Positions 1 to 6,051 of a stretch of DNA of 8,802 nt are shown here, piece by piece. A program made the translations under genes and the position numbers. The notes under the pieces are model-generated. The model made no database searches. It was not told where the DNA came from and saw only the letters and a list, made by a program, of their open reading frames with translations. Source of the stretch: Patescibacteria group bacterium UBA4664 (GTDB taxonomy: Bacteria; Patescibacteriota; Saccharimonadia; CAILAD01; BJGX01); the NCBI GenBank assembly GCA_943353705.1, contig CALRAY010000018.1:1-8802 (forward strand), given 5' to 3'. Position 1 is the first letter of the stretch. Each line of letters begins with the position of its first letter.

Positions 1-371
1 GACGCAGCCACACCGATAGGCAAGCCGACATGACCACCCTTTATAAATACGGCGTCTGGCTTAAATTGTTTAATTATCTTACGGCTATAGTTGTAGCCTT
101 TTATTGTCTTGCCGAGGTCTTTAATATTTTGAATTTGCGTTTTAAGATCTACTGACTCACGCAATACACCTCTACCATATCGCCTAAATTTACCGGCCGG
201 TATAACTTTATATTTAATTCCGCTATCATCAAGTAAGTCTACTTCAAAGTCCTTGCCAGAACATACAAAAAGAATTTCGGCATTTGGATTAAGCTTTTGA
301 ATTGATGCGATTACGGCCAGCGCTGGTGATATATGACCTGCTGTTCCTCCGCCCGCTACTAGAATCTTCAT
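1..371 (-). CDS. murG: MurG, lipid II synthase (partial; C-terminal part beyond window edge)
   Basis: UDP-N-acetylglucosamine:undecaprenyl-pyrophosphoryl-MurNAc-pentapeptide transferase. It adds GlcNAc to lipid I to make lipid II on the cytoplasmic face of the membrane. Translating the minus strand from the ATG at 371 gives about 123 residues with no stop before base 1, roughly a third of a usual 350-370 aa MurG. The N-terminus MKILVAGGGTAGHISPALAV is the glycine-rich loop of GT28-family MurG. A second family block, FIKGGHVGLPIGVAA, lies at about residues 109-123 and matches the usual GG-hinge segment. The start is fixed by the loop motif and by a full AAGGAGG ribosome binding site six bases upstream. 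The gene begins 83 bases inside the end of ftsW, in another frame. The identification is secure; the missing C-terminal UDP-GlcNAc-binding half cannot be judged. Confidence 0.93.
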   Translation of the reverse strand, partial: MKILVAGGGTAGHISPALAVIASIQKLNPNAEILFVCSGKDFEVDLLDDSGIKYKVIPAGKFRRYGRGVLRESVDLKTQIQNIKDLGKTIKGYNYSRKIIKQFKPDAVFIKGGHVGLPIGVAA

Positions 372-1518
372 CGTATACCTCCTTATAAGTGTATTTAGAA
401 ATATTTTGTAAAATGCCCATAGTCAGCAGTAATGCAACTAGGCTTGTGCCGCCATAACTAATAAATGGCAGCGGAATGCCTGTCAGTGGAATAAGCCCAA
501 GCATCGCTGAAATGTTAATGAGTGCCTGAAAACCAATCCAAAATGCTATCCCAAAGGCTAGAAATTTGCCAAAGTCGTCAGGCGCAGTTTTTGCAATCTT
601 TATAGCCCGCCAGAAAAAAATCGCAAAAACAGCAACAATGAAGCTAGAACCAAATAATCCAGACTCTTCCCCTATGATAGCAAATATTGAGTCGTTTGTG
701 GCCTCTGGTAGATATCCATATGCCTGCAGACTTTTTCCGAGTCCGCGACCCATTAATCCCCCACTTCCGACTGCAATTAGGGCTTGCTTTATGTGGTAAG
801 CGGCAGCGCTTGTATCGTCGCTCTTACCGAGAAAGGTTAAGACTCTAGCCAATCTGTAGGGGTAAATTACAGCTAGCAAGCCAACTGCGCCAGCCATCGC
901 AGACAAACCAATAACCATATTTTTAACTCCTGCTCCTGCCACAAAATACATAGCAAAAACAGACAATATAATAACCATAGCACTACCCATATCTTTTTGG
1001 ATAACTATAGTCAAAACAGATACAATTCCAATAATTATAAACAGAGGAACCAGACCCTCTTTGAAAGTAGATAGCTTGGTTTTGCTTTTAGATAGCCAAG
1101 CAGCAGTGTATATTATAGTGCCCAATTTAAAGAATTCTACCGGCTGGAATCCAATACCTGCAATATTCACCCACCTTGTAGCTCCATTAACATTTTTCGC
1201 AAAGCCTGGAATCAAGACTAGAAGCATCATAAGCGCACTACCAATAAATATGTATCTAGCAATTGGCAGATACCTTTTATAATCCACTTTGCTGCAGATA
1301 ATCCAAGCCACAACACCAGCTACAAAGCTGAATGCTTGCATATTTAAAAAAGCATTACTCTCGCTGGCACCAGCGGATTTTTTAAGAATAGAAATCCAGC
1401 CTGTTGAAAAAATAAGTATCATTCCAATTCCGACCAATATAAATACTAAAATAGTTATCGAGTAGTCTGGGCGATGCTTATAGTAGATTGGTTTTTTTTG
1501 TTTTTGTTTTCTTTCCAT
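289..1518 (-). CDS. ftsW: FtsW, SEDS-family septal peptidoglycan glycosyltransferase
   Basis: Polytopic membrane protein of the SEDS family that polymerises lipid II glycan strands at the septum with its partner FtsI. The 409-aa product has about ten hydrophobic segments. Family motifs seen are NGATRWVNI (111-119) followed by QPVEFFKLG (125-133), QKDMGSA (174-180, usually QPDLGTA), PEATNDSIFAIIGEE (271-285, containing the Asp at 276 that aligns with the catalytic SEDS aspartate), and the C-terminal signature GIPLPFISYGGTS (347-359). I chose the ATG at 1518 because AAGGG lies five bases upstream and it follows the mraY stop by one base. An in-frame TTG at 1542 would overlap mraY and lacks a good ribosome binding site. 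RodA is the alternative SEDS member, but the dcw position next to ftsI, mraY and murG favours FtsW. The last 27 residues, rich in Ser, Arg and Asn, are encoded over the start of murG. Confidence 0.95.
   Translation of the reverse strand: MERKQKQKKPIYYKHRPDYSITILVFILVGIGMILIFSTGWISILKKSAGASESNAFLNMQAFSFVAGVVAWIICSKVDYKRYLPIARYIFIGSALMMLLVLIPGFAKNVNGATRWVNIAGIGFQPVEFFKLGTIIYTAAWLSKSKTKLSTFKEGLVPLFIIIGIVSVLTIVIQKDMGSAMVIILSVFAMYFVAGAGVKNMVIGLSAMAGAVGLLAVIYPYRLARVLTFLGKSDDTSAAAYHIKQALIAVGSGGLMGRGLGKSLQAYGYLPEATNDSIFAIIGEESGLFGSSFIVAVFAIFFWRAIKIAKTAPDDFGKFLAFGIAFWIGFQALINISAMLGLIPLTGIPLPFISYGGTSLVALLLTMGILQNISKYTYKEVYDEDSSSGRRNSRSYITSAGRNRINSKA
378..384 (-). promoter_or_regulatory. Strong ribosome binding site of murG, inside ftsW
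   Basis: The minus strand reads AAGGAGG with a six-base spacer to the murG ATG at 371. It is the most complete Shine-Dalgarno sequence in the window and lies within ftsW codons for the C-terminal tail. It indicates that murG is initiated independently, or by re-use of ribosomes translating ftsW, even though the ftsW stop lies 80 bases past the murG start. Confidence 0.8.
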
Positions 1519-1519
1519 T

Positions 1520-2545
1520 CTAGCCCTTGCCGACCAGTCCAATCATTGTACCCAGAGCAGCTACTATCGCTCCTATAATCCAAAGCCTCATAGTTATTTT
1601 AGTCTCTGGCCAACCTTTTGCTTCGAGGTGGTGATGAAGCGGTGCAGAAATAAATATTTTACGTTTAAATATCTTTTTAGACAAAATCTGGATTAAGCTT
1701 GAGCCAGCCTCTAGGACAAATACAAGACCTATGATAGGTAGTACAAAAACTGAATTAGTTAGCATTGCTACTACGCCCAGAGCTGTCCCTAGCGCAAAAG
1801 AACCGATGTCACCCATAAAGAACCGCGCTGGAAATATATTAAACCATGTATAGGCTAGTACCGCGCCGACTGTAGCCATACAGAAGCCTGCTATTCCGAT
1901 ATTGCCTTGAGCCAAGGCTATTATTGCGAAGGCGCCGAAGGCCGATGCTAATAGCCCTCCCGATAACCCATCAAGACCATCTGTGATATTTACGGCATTA
2001 GATGTAGAAACTATCACTAAGATAAATAGTGGTATATATAATATTCCTATCTCAAAATCACCAACTGCTGGAATGTGGATAATGCTATACCCTAGTCTGA
2101 AGAAGAAATAAAGTGCGCCAGCTATGGCGATGAGCAAAATTAGAGAGAATTTAATGGCTGAACGCAGGCCAGCGACGCCTTTGCCCGATCCTCTGATATT
2201 GATGATGTCATCAAGCAGGCCAATTGCCCCTGCCGCCACGAGTCCAAAAAGTGGCAAATATGTCTGAGAGCGAGACAGATTTAATAAAAGAGTTACTATT
2301 GTAATTGCGGCAACCATAATTATGCCTGCCATGGTGGGAATATTACGCTTATGCTTTGCGGCATGAAGGGCTGTGAATATTTTAGCCTTTTCTCCTGTGG
2401 TTGCTGTTGACCTCATCTGTTTCCACCATTTATTTTTAAAAGCAAAGTAGGTATAAACAGGAGTCAAGGCGATTGCTAGGGCAAAGCCCAGTGATGCTTG
2501 AATTAATATGAATGTGAAATTTTGTATAAGTTGTTGTTCGTTCAT
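1520..2545 (-). CDS. mraY: MraY, phospho-MurNAc-pentapeptide translocase (lipid I synthase)
   Basis: Integral membrane enzyme that transfers phospho-MurNAc-pentapeptide from UDP to undecaprenyl phosphate, forming lipid I. The 341-aa product is of normal length with about ten membrane segments. Hallmarks are PTMAG (70-74), the Asp pair in LLDDIINI (D112, D113), the nucleotide/Mg site NAVNITDGLDGLSGG (183-197), FMGDIGS (243-249) and the histidine cluster APLHHHLEAKGWPE (301-314). These separate it from the related GlcNAc-1-phosphate transferase WecA. The ATG at 2545 has AAGGAG six bases upstream. It follows the ftsI stop by 31 bases and precedes ftsW by one base, so it is probably co-transcribed with both. 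murF and murD, often beside mraY in other bacteria, are not here. Confidence 0.96.
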   Translation of the reverse strand: MNEQQLIQNFTFILIQASLGFALAIALTPVYTYFAFKNKWWKQMRSTATTGEKAKIFTALHAAKHKRNIPTMAGIIMVAAITIVTLLLNLSRSQTYLPLFGLVAAGAIGLLDDIINIRGSGKGVAGLRSAIKFSLILLIAIAGALYFFFRLGYSIIHIPAVGDFEIGILYIPLFILVIVSTSNAVNITDGLDGLSGGLLASAFGAFAIIALAQGNIGIAGFCMATVGAVLAYTWFNIFPARFFMGDIGSFALGTALGVVAMLTNSVFVLPIIGLVFVLEAGSSLIQILSKKIFKRKIFISAPLHHHLEAKGWPETKITMRLWIIGAIVAALGTMIGLVGKG

Positions 2546-2576
2546 AGTAGTCTCCTTATTCTAACAAAATTAATGC

Positions 2577-4340
2577 CTAATTCCCATTCGGAGGCACTTG
2601 ATAATATATAAATAGCTGCTTGGCGATTTCGGCAAAAGTTGGAACTGCTGTTTTTTCTGCGAATCCATCGACTTTGGGATAATCAACCCTAACTAGCATC
2701 ACAAATTTTGGATCTTCAACTGGTGCGAAACCAACAAAGCTACCAATATTCTTCTTCTCCTCGTAGCCAGTGCCGTCAGCTTTTGGAACCTGCGCGGTTC
2801 CTGTCTTTCCTGCGATATTATAGCCCGCCATTCTGGTCGGCCAGCCTGAACCCTTTTGGACTACTTGTTTCATCATTTCAGATATCTCAGCTGCTGACTT
2901 AGAAGATAATACATCATTTCTAATGACTGAAGGCTTATTTTTTTTAATTTCACCGTTTGGCAAGACCAGCTCGTCTATAACATATGGCTTATACAAAGTT
3001 CCTCCGTTGGCTATCGCAGAAACTGCACTAGTAAGCTGCAAGCTGGTTGTCGATATACCTTGCCCAAATGACATGTTGGCATAATCAACACTATAGGCTT
3101 TACTGTCTTTAACATAGCCCTTTGATTCACCGGCAAGCTCGATACCAGTTTTTTCACCAAATCCAAATTTCTTAATGTAGTCGTATAGAATATCTTTGGA
3201 TTTTTGAGTTATTCTGTTGGGATCTGTACCGAGCTGCTTTAGCACAAATATCATTCCGGTATTTAATGATTTTTGAATTACGTCAGTCATGGTTGATTGT
3301 CCGAATTTTTTATTGTCTGCATTCCTGATGGTCCTATCTTCTACTTGGCTTTCGCCAGTGTCGTTGTAGCTCGTGTCTGGCTTTACTTTGCCTTCATTAA
3401 GAGCGGCCGACATAGTTATTACCTTAAAGCCAGAGCCTGGCTCAGAAAGGTTTGTGATCGAAGAATTGATGAATCTACCATAATCCTTTGCGGAAACGTC
3501 TTGGTAGCTATTAGGGTCGTAGGATGGATAATTAGCCATAGCCTTAACTGCCCCAGTCTTAGGGTCCATTATAATTACACTGCCTGATTCGGCTTTATTC
3601 TTAACGACAGCATCTTCTATAGCTCGTGCGGCCATGGACTGAATATTTCGGTCAATTGTGAGCACTATACTGCTGCCATTTTTAGGCTTAACTAGCGTAT
3701 TTTCGTTAGATGTTATTGGAACACCCAGCGAATCTGTGACTGCCCTGCTTACACCATCTGTTCCCGCAAGAGATTGATTCATAAATTGCTCAATTCCATA
3801 CTGGCCAGATTCATCATTATTTACATAGCCCGTTAGGTGAGCAAAAAGCTCTCCTTCAGGATAATTTCGGCCATCTTTAGGTGAGAGTATAATTCCTGCA
3901 AGCTTTAGGTTTTTTATTTCATCGGCAGACTTGTCATCAATTTTTTTATTTAAAACAATATATCTATTATTTTTATTGTCTAGTTTTTTTCTTAGCTCAT
4001 CCTTATCGGCATCACCGAGATATTGGGATAACTTATCGATAACTTCATTGGAATTTTTTACATACTTAGGATCGGCAGCTACCAGAAATAATTGCTGATT
4101 AAGTGCTATTGGGTAGAGTTCATTATTTCCATCTTGAACAAATATTTCTCCTCGTCGAGCTGGGATAACAAATTTCCTAGATTGCTGTGCATTGGCGATT
4201 TCAACAAAAGACTGATGCTTGAATATCTGTATGTAAATTAGCCTTACAAACACAATAACAGCAAACAAACACATTAATCCTACAAGGATAGTAATGCGCT
4301 TATTTGACGATTCTTCCATTTTTGCCTGGCCTGTTGGCAT
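2577..4340 (-). CDS. ftsI: FtsI/PBP3-type class B penicillin-binding protein (septal transpeptidase)
   Basis: Membrane-anchored D,D-transpeptidase that cross-links septal peptidoglycan with FtsW. The 587-aa product has a short cytoplasmic N-terminus, one membrane anchor (about 15-40), a dimerisation/pedestal domain (about 55-215, with the typical YGIEQFMNQSLAGTDG at 181-196) and a transpeptidase domain (about 220-580). The three penicillin-binding motifs are complete: SGFK (303-306; nucleophile Ser303, general base Lys306), SLN (358-360) and KTG (512-514). The first motif is SGFK rather than the more common STFK or STMK. The start is uncertain. The ATG at 4340, three bases after the ftsL-like stop, and an ATG at 4319 are both possible, and neither has a strong Shine-Dalgarno sequence. 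No PASTA repeats follow. SpoVD and PBP2 are related alternatives; the dcw position supports FtsI. Confidence 0.93.
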   Translation of the reverse strand: MPTGQAKMEESSNKRITILVGLMCLFAVIVFVRLIYIQIFKHQSFVEIANAQQSRKFVIPARRGEIFVQDGNNELYPIALNQQLFLVAADPKYVKNSNEVIDKLSQYLGDADKDELRKKLDNKNNRYIVLNKKIDDKSADEIKNLKLAGIILSPKDGRNYPEGELFAHLTGYVNNDESGQYGIEQFMNQSLAGTDGVSRAVTDSLGVPITSNENTLVKPKNGSSIVLTIDRNIQSMAARAIEDAVVKNKAESGSVIIMDPKTGAVKAMANYPSYDPNSYQDVSAKDYGRFINSSITNLSEPGSGFKVITMSAALNEGKVKPDTSYNDTGESQVEDRTIRNADNKKFGQSTMTDVIQKSLNTGMIFVLKQLGTDPNRITQKSKDILYDYIKKFGFGEKTGIELAGESKGYVKDSKAYSVDYANMSFGQGISTTSLQLTSAVSAIANGGTLYKPYVIDELVLPNGEIKKNKPSVIRNDVLSSKSAAEISEMMKQVVQKGSGWPTRMAGYNIAGKTGTAQVPKADGTGYEEKKNIGSFVGFAPVEDPKFVMLVRVDYPKVDGFAEKTAVPTFAEIAKQLFIYYQVPPNGN

Positions 4341-4343
4341 ATG

Positions 4344-4670
4344 CTACCGAGCGGTCGCGAATGAAACCGTTTTAACCTGAGCTAGCTTGGCTGTTTCGGC
4401 CGCCTTCTTGGCTTCAGCGATTGATTGCAATCTTGCAGCATCTATCGATAGGTTGTCTTTTGAGGACTGCAACTGATTCTGCTTCTGCTCTAAGTTAGAT
4501 ATTTTATAATTAAATGTAGATGTTTTGGTCACCTGACTAAGATACATCAAACCTAGTATCAACAGCAAACTTACCATCATCAAAATTGTGGTTACCGGAC
4601 CAGATTCTAGCCTTATTTTATTTTTTACTATATTTTGATTTTTCCTAAGCGACATACCTGCTGAAGACAT
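4344..4670 (-). CDS. ftsL: FtsL-like single-pass division protein
   Basis: A 108-aa protein built like FtsL/DivIC septum proteins: a basic cytoplasmic N-terminus (Lys and Arg at 9-20), one hydrophobic membrane segment (about 26-46), then an extracytoplasmic coiled-coil-like stretch rich in Gln, Lys, Ala and Leu (about 53-95). Known FtsL bridges FtsB/DivIC to FtsI and FtsW and activates septal synthesis. Sequence similarity in this family is weak, so the call rests on architecture, size and position directly upstream of ftsI (three-base gap). The ATG at 4670 has AGGAG five bases upstream; a second in-frame ATG at 4655 is less well placed. The C-terminus ends in a short non-helical tail (TVSFATAR). 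Confidence 0.75.
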   Translation of the reverse strand: MSSAGMSLRKNQNIVKNKIRLESGPVTTILMMVSLLLILGLMYLSQVTKTSTFNYKISNLEQKQNQLQSSKDNLSIDAARLQSIAEAKKAAETAKLAQVKTVSFATAR

Positions 4671-4672
4671 TT

Positions 4673-4711
4673 GAGCTCCTTTTTGTTTTTTATATTTTTG
4701 TTTTTGTTTTT
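4673..4711 (-). repeat. A-rich CAAAAA leader repeat with ribosome binding site, upstream of ftsL
   Basis: Read on the minus strand, this is a run of CAAAAA units followed by TATAAAAAACAAAAAGGAGCTC and the ftsL ATG. The segment AAAAAGGAGCTC recurs at 4835-4857 before the small ORF, so the two form an imperfect direct repeat of about 20 bases flanking that ORF. It is unstructured and could serve as a ribosome standby or S1-binding leader (inference). Confidence 0.6.
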
Positions 4712-4762
4712 GCCCTACATAAATTACTCAATAAACATGTAAATGGACTGTTGTTTCTATAC

Positions 4763-4828
4763 TTACTTAACTACACGAATTTTAAGTTTTCGTGAGCGTG
4801 GAGATTGGTCTTTTACTATGATACTCAT
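4763..4828 (-). CDS. Putative 21-aa basic small protein between rsmH and ftsL
   Basis: An open frame starting at ATG 4828 and ending with TAA at 4763 encodes 21 residues. It begins MSIIVKDQSP and ends RKLKIRVVK, with seven Lys/Arg and one Asp. A clear AGGAG lies nine to ten bases upstream in the context AAAAGGAGCTCC, almost identical to the ribosome binding site of ftsL. It lies 29 bases after the rsmH stop and 92 bases before ftsL, on the same strand. The strong binding site and operon position suggest it is translated, either as a small protein or as a leader peptide affecting ftsL/ftsI. No known family is recognised and a chance ORF of this length cannot be excluded. Its basic, beta-strand-like end could suit nucleic-acid or membrane-surface contact, but that is speculation. 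Confidence 0.5.
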   Translation of the reverse strand: MSIIVKDQSPRSRKLKIRVVK

Positions 4829-4834
4829 TTTTTG

Positions 4835-4857
4835 GAGCTCCTTTTTTTTGTTTTTAT
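4835..4857 (-). repeat. A-rich leader repeat with ribosome binding site, upstream of the small ORF
   Basis: The minus strand reads AAAAACAAAAAAAAGGAGCTC here, matching the leader of ftsL at 4673-4693. It includes an A8 run and the perfect palindrome GGAGCTCC over the Shine-Dalgarno sequence. It directly follows the rsmH stop codon. Confidence 0.6.
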
Positions 4858-5754
4858 TTAGTTTATCTTTTCAATTGTTCGTAGCTTTGCGCTGCGAGCC
4901 CTAGGATTATCATCTATTAATGATCCCTTTAACGGCTTTTTGTTTATTAGCCTAAAGTTTGGTGACTCTATTTCCCTACCAGTGACTAAATCTTTTTGGG
5001 CCTCAACGAGGCTCTTAAAGAATCGTTTCACAATTCTATCTTCAAGACTATGGAAACTTATGACTGTTAGCCTACCTCGACTCTTAAGGCTATCGATGGC
5101 ATCAGGCAGGGCTAGCTCTATGCTTTCTAGCTCATGATTGGTTGCGATTCGGATTGCCTGAAATGTTCTGGTGGCCGGATGAATCTTGCCGCCTCTTGGC
5201 AAACAATTTTCAACAATGTCAGCCAACTGCTTGGTCGTTGTAATTGGTGTTTCTTCTCTGTGTTTTACAATCTCACTGGCTATTTTACGTGATCTCTTCT
5301 CTTCCCCATATCTATATATAATATTAGCCAGATTGTCTTCAGTGTACTCATTTACTATGTCTTTGGCGGTCAAATTTTGGCTTTGGTCCATTCTCATATC
5401 AAGCTTGGCATCTTTGTTAAAGCTAAACCCTCTGTCAGATTCATCTAGCTGGGGCGACGAAACGCCTAAGTCCATTAGAATCTTATCTACTCTACCAATC
5501 TTCCCGTAGTCGATGTCTGCAAAGTTACTATGTATGTATTCGACATTGGCATAATTGCCAAATTTCTTTCTTAATTCGCGTATCGCATTGTTGTCCCTAT
5601 CGACTAGGATTAATCGCCCACTCTCGCCGATAATTTTTAATATCTCAGCTGAGTGCCCGCCATATCCCGCAGTCATGTCAATAACAATTTCGCCGCTCTT
5701 TAAATTAAGAGAGCTAATTGTTTCTTCAAGTAATACTGGTTGGTGTAATTTCAT
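4858..5754 (-). CDS. rsmH: RsmH (MraW), 16S rRNA m4C1402 methyltransferase
   Basis: S-adenosylmethionine-dependent N4-methyltransferase acting on C1402 of 16S rRNA in the decoding centre, usually the second gene of dcw clusters. The 298-aa product is of normal family length. Seen are the N-terminal HQPVLLEET (4-12), the SAM-binding loop DMTAGYGGHS (26-35), the acidic VDRD after strand 2 (51-54), MDLGVSSPQLDESDRGFSF (94-112), HPATRTFQAIRIATNHEL (192-209), SFHSLEDRIVKRFF (233-246) and the C-terminal NPRARSAKLR (283-292). The start is taken as ATG 5754, since homologues begin just before the HxPVLL block and AGGTG lies nine bases upstream. The longer GTG start at 5766 would add four residues and has no ribosome binding site. 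Confidence 0.96.
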   Translation of the reverse strand: MKLHQPVLLEETISSLNLKSGEIVIDMTAGYGGHSAEILKIIGESGRLILVDRDNNAIRELRKKFGNYANVEYIHSNFADIDYGKIGRVDKILMDLGVSSPQLDESDRGFSFNKDAKLDMRMDQSQNLTAKDIVNEYTEDNLANIIYRYGEEKRSRKIASEIVKHREETPITTTKQLADIVENCLPRGGKIHPATRTFQAIRIATNHELESIELALPDAIDSLKSRGRLTVISFHSLEDRIVKRFFKSLVEAQKDLVTGREIESPNFRLINKKPLKGSLIDDNPRARSAKLRTIEKIN

Positions 5755-5788
5755 TTTCAAGGTCACCTATTCAGCAGCCAGCTGTTGA

Positions 5789-5806
5789 TTTTTGTTTTTG
5801 TTTTTT
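5789..5806 (-). repeat. A-rich CAAAAA leader tract upstream of rsmH
   Basis: The minus strand reads AAAAAACAAAAACAAAAA, about 20 bases before the AGGTG ribosome binding site of rsmH. It parallels the leaders of the small ORF and ftsL. Confidence 0.55.
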
Positions 5807-5816
5807 AAGTTAATTT

Positions 5817-5840
5817 GCTCAAAACATTTAGTATTTGAGC
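5817..5840 (-). repeat. Inverted repeat (7-bp stem, 10-base loop)
   Basis: GCTCAAA at 5817-5823 is the reverse complement of TTTGAGC at 5834-5840. It lies 63 bases upstream of the rsmH start and is immediately adjacent to a second stem-loop. No T-run follows on either strand. Confidence 0.6.
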
Positions 5841-5851
5841 TGCAATGTGGT

Positions 5852-5877
5852 AAGGACTTTTTTTGGAATAAGTCCTT
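5852..5877 (-). repeat. Inverted repeat (8-bp stem, 10-base loop)
   Basis: AAGGACTT at 5852-5859 pairs with AAGTCCTT at 5870-5877. It is the strongest stem in the mraZ-rsmH spacer. The loop is T-rich on the plus strand. It is not followed by a U-run, so an attenuator or RNA-stability role is likelier than termination, if it has any. Confidence 0.65.
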
Positions 5878-5985
5878 GAATTTGTGAGATAGTTTGTGAG
5901 GTGGAGTTTTATATAACATAAGTTGCTAGGGTCTTTATTTAAGCGTCACCCTCCAGAAACGCTCACTGACTGCCAAATAGTTGAC

Positions 5986-6015
5986 TTTGTATTTTTGATT
6001 TTTATTTTTGTTTTT
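5986..6015 (-). repeat. A-rich CAAAAA-type tract downstream of mraZ
   Basis: The minus strand is a run of A5-6 units separated by C or T (AAAAACAAAAATAAAAATC and on). It is the same style of tract as those found before rsmH (5789-5806), the small ORF and ftsL. Its recurrence in every non-coding gap of the mraZ-ftsL segment suggests a shared function or a shared mutational origin. Confidence 0.5.
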
Positions 6016-6051
6016 AAGGATCTAGATTTTGTTTAAAATTCCATCAAATAA

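Larger units (their letters stand above)
5755..6051 (-). other. mraZ-rsmH spacer with several inverted repeats; no convincing gene
   Basis: This 297-base stretch is unusually long for the cluster. On the dcw transcript it could form successive stem-loops: AGCGT/ACGCT (5959-5963 with 5942-5946, with GGAGGG in the loop), an 8-bp stem AAGGACTT/AAGTCCTT (5870-5877 with 5852-5859) and a 7-bp stem GCTCAAA/TTTGAGC (5834-5840 with 5817-5823). None is followed by a U-run, so they do not look like intrinsic terminators. An 8-base direct repeat TTTGTGAG (plus strand, 5881-5888 and 5893-5900) and two CAAAAA-rich tracts (5986-6015, 5789-5806) are also present. A 50-codon frame (5919-5767) is open but lacks a ribosome binding site. 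An untranslated regulatory leader for rsmH, or decayed sequence, are both possible. Confidence 0.55.

Noticed and set aside
1492..1499. An A8 run (minus strand) near the start of ftsW as a phase-variation switch
   Set aside because: It encodes an ordinary Lys-rich cytoplasmic N-terminus, and FtsW is expected to be essential, so on/off switching is unlikely. Only read-level length variation could revive the idea.
1519..1542. TTG start of ftsW at 1542
   Set aside because: It would overlap mraY by 23 bases without a ribosome binding site, while ATG 1518 has AAGGG at the right distance.
5852..5877. The 8-bp stem-loop as an intrinsic terminator after mraZ
   Set aside because: No U-run follows the stem on either strand, and termination here would separate mraZ from the rest of its operon.
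5767..5919. A 50-codon open frame upstream of and in frame with rsmH, ending in TAG directly before the GTG at 5766
   Set aside because: It has no Shine-Dalgarno sequence before its ATG, spans the hairpins and the A-rich tract (giving a K/N/Q-rich low-complexity end), and shows no protein-like pattern. It is more likely untranslated spacer.
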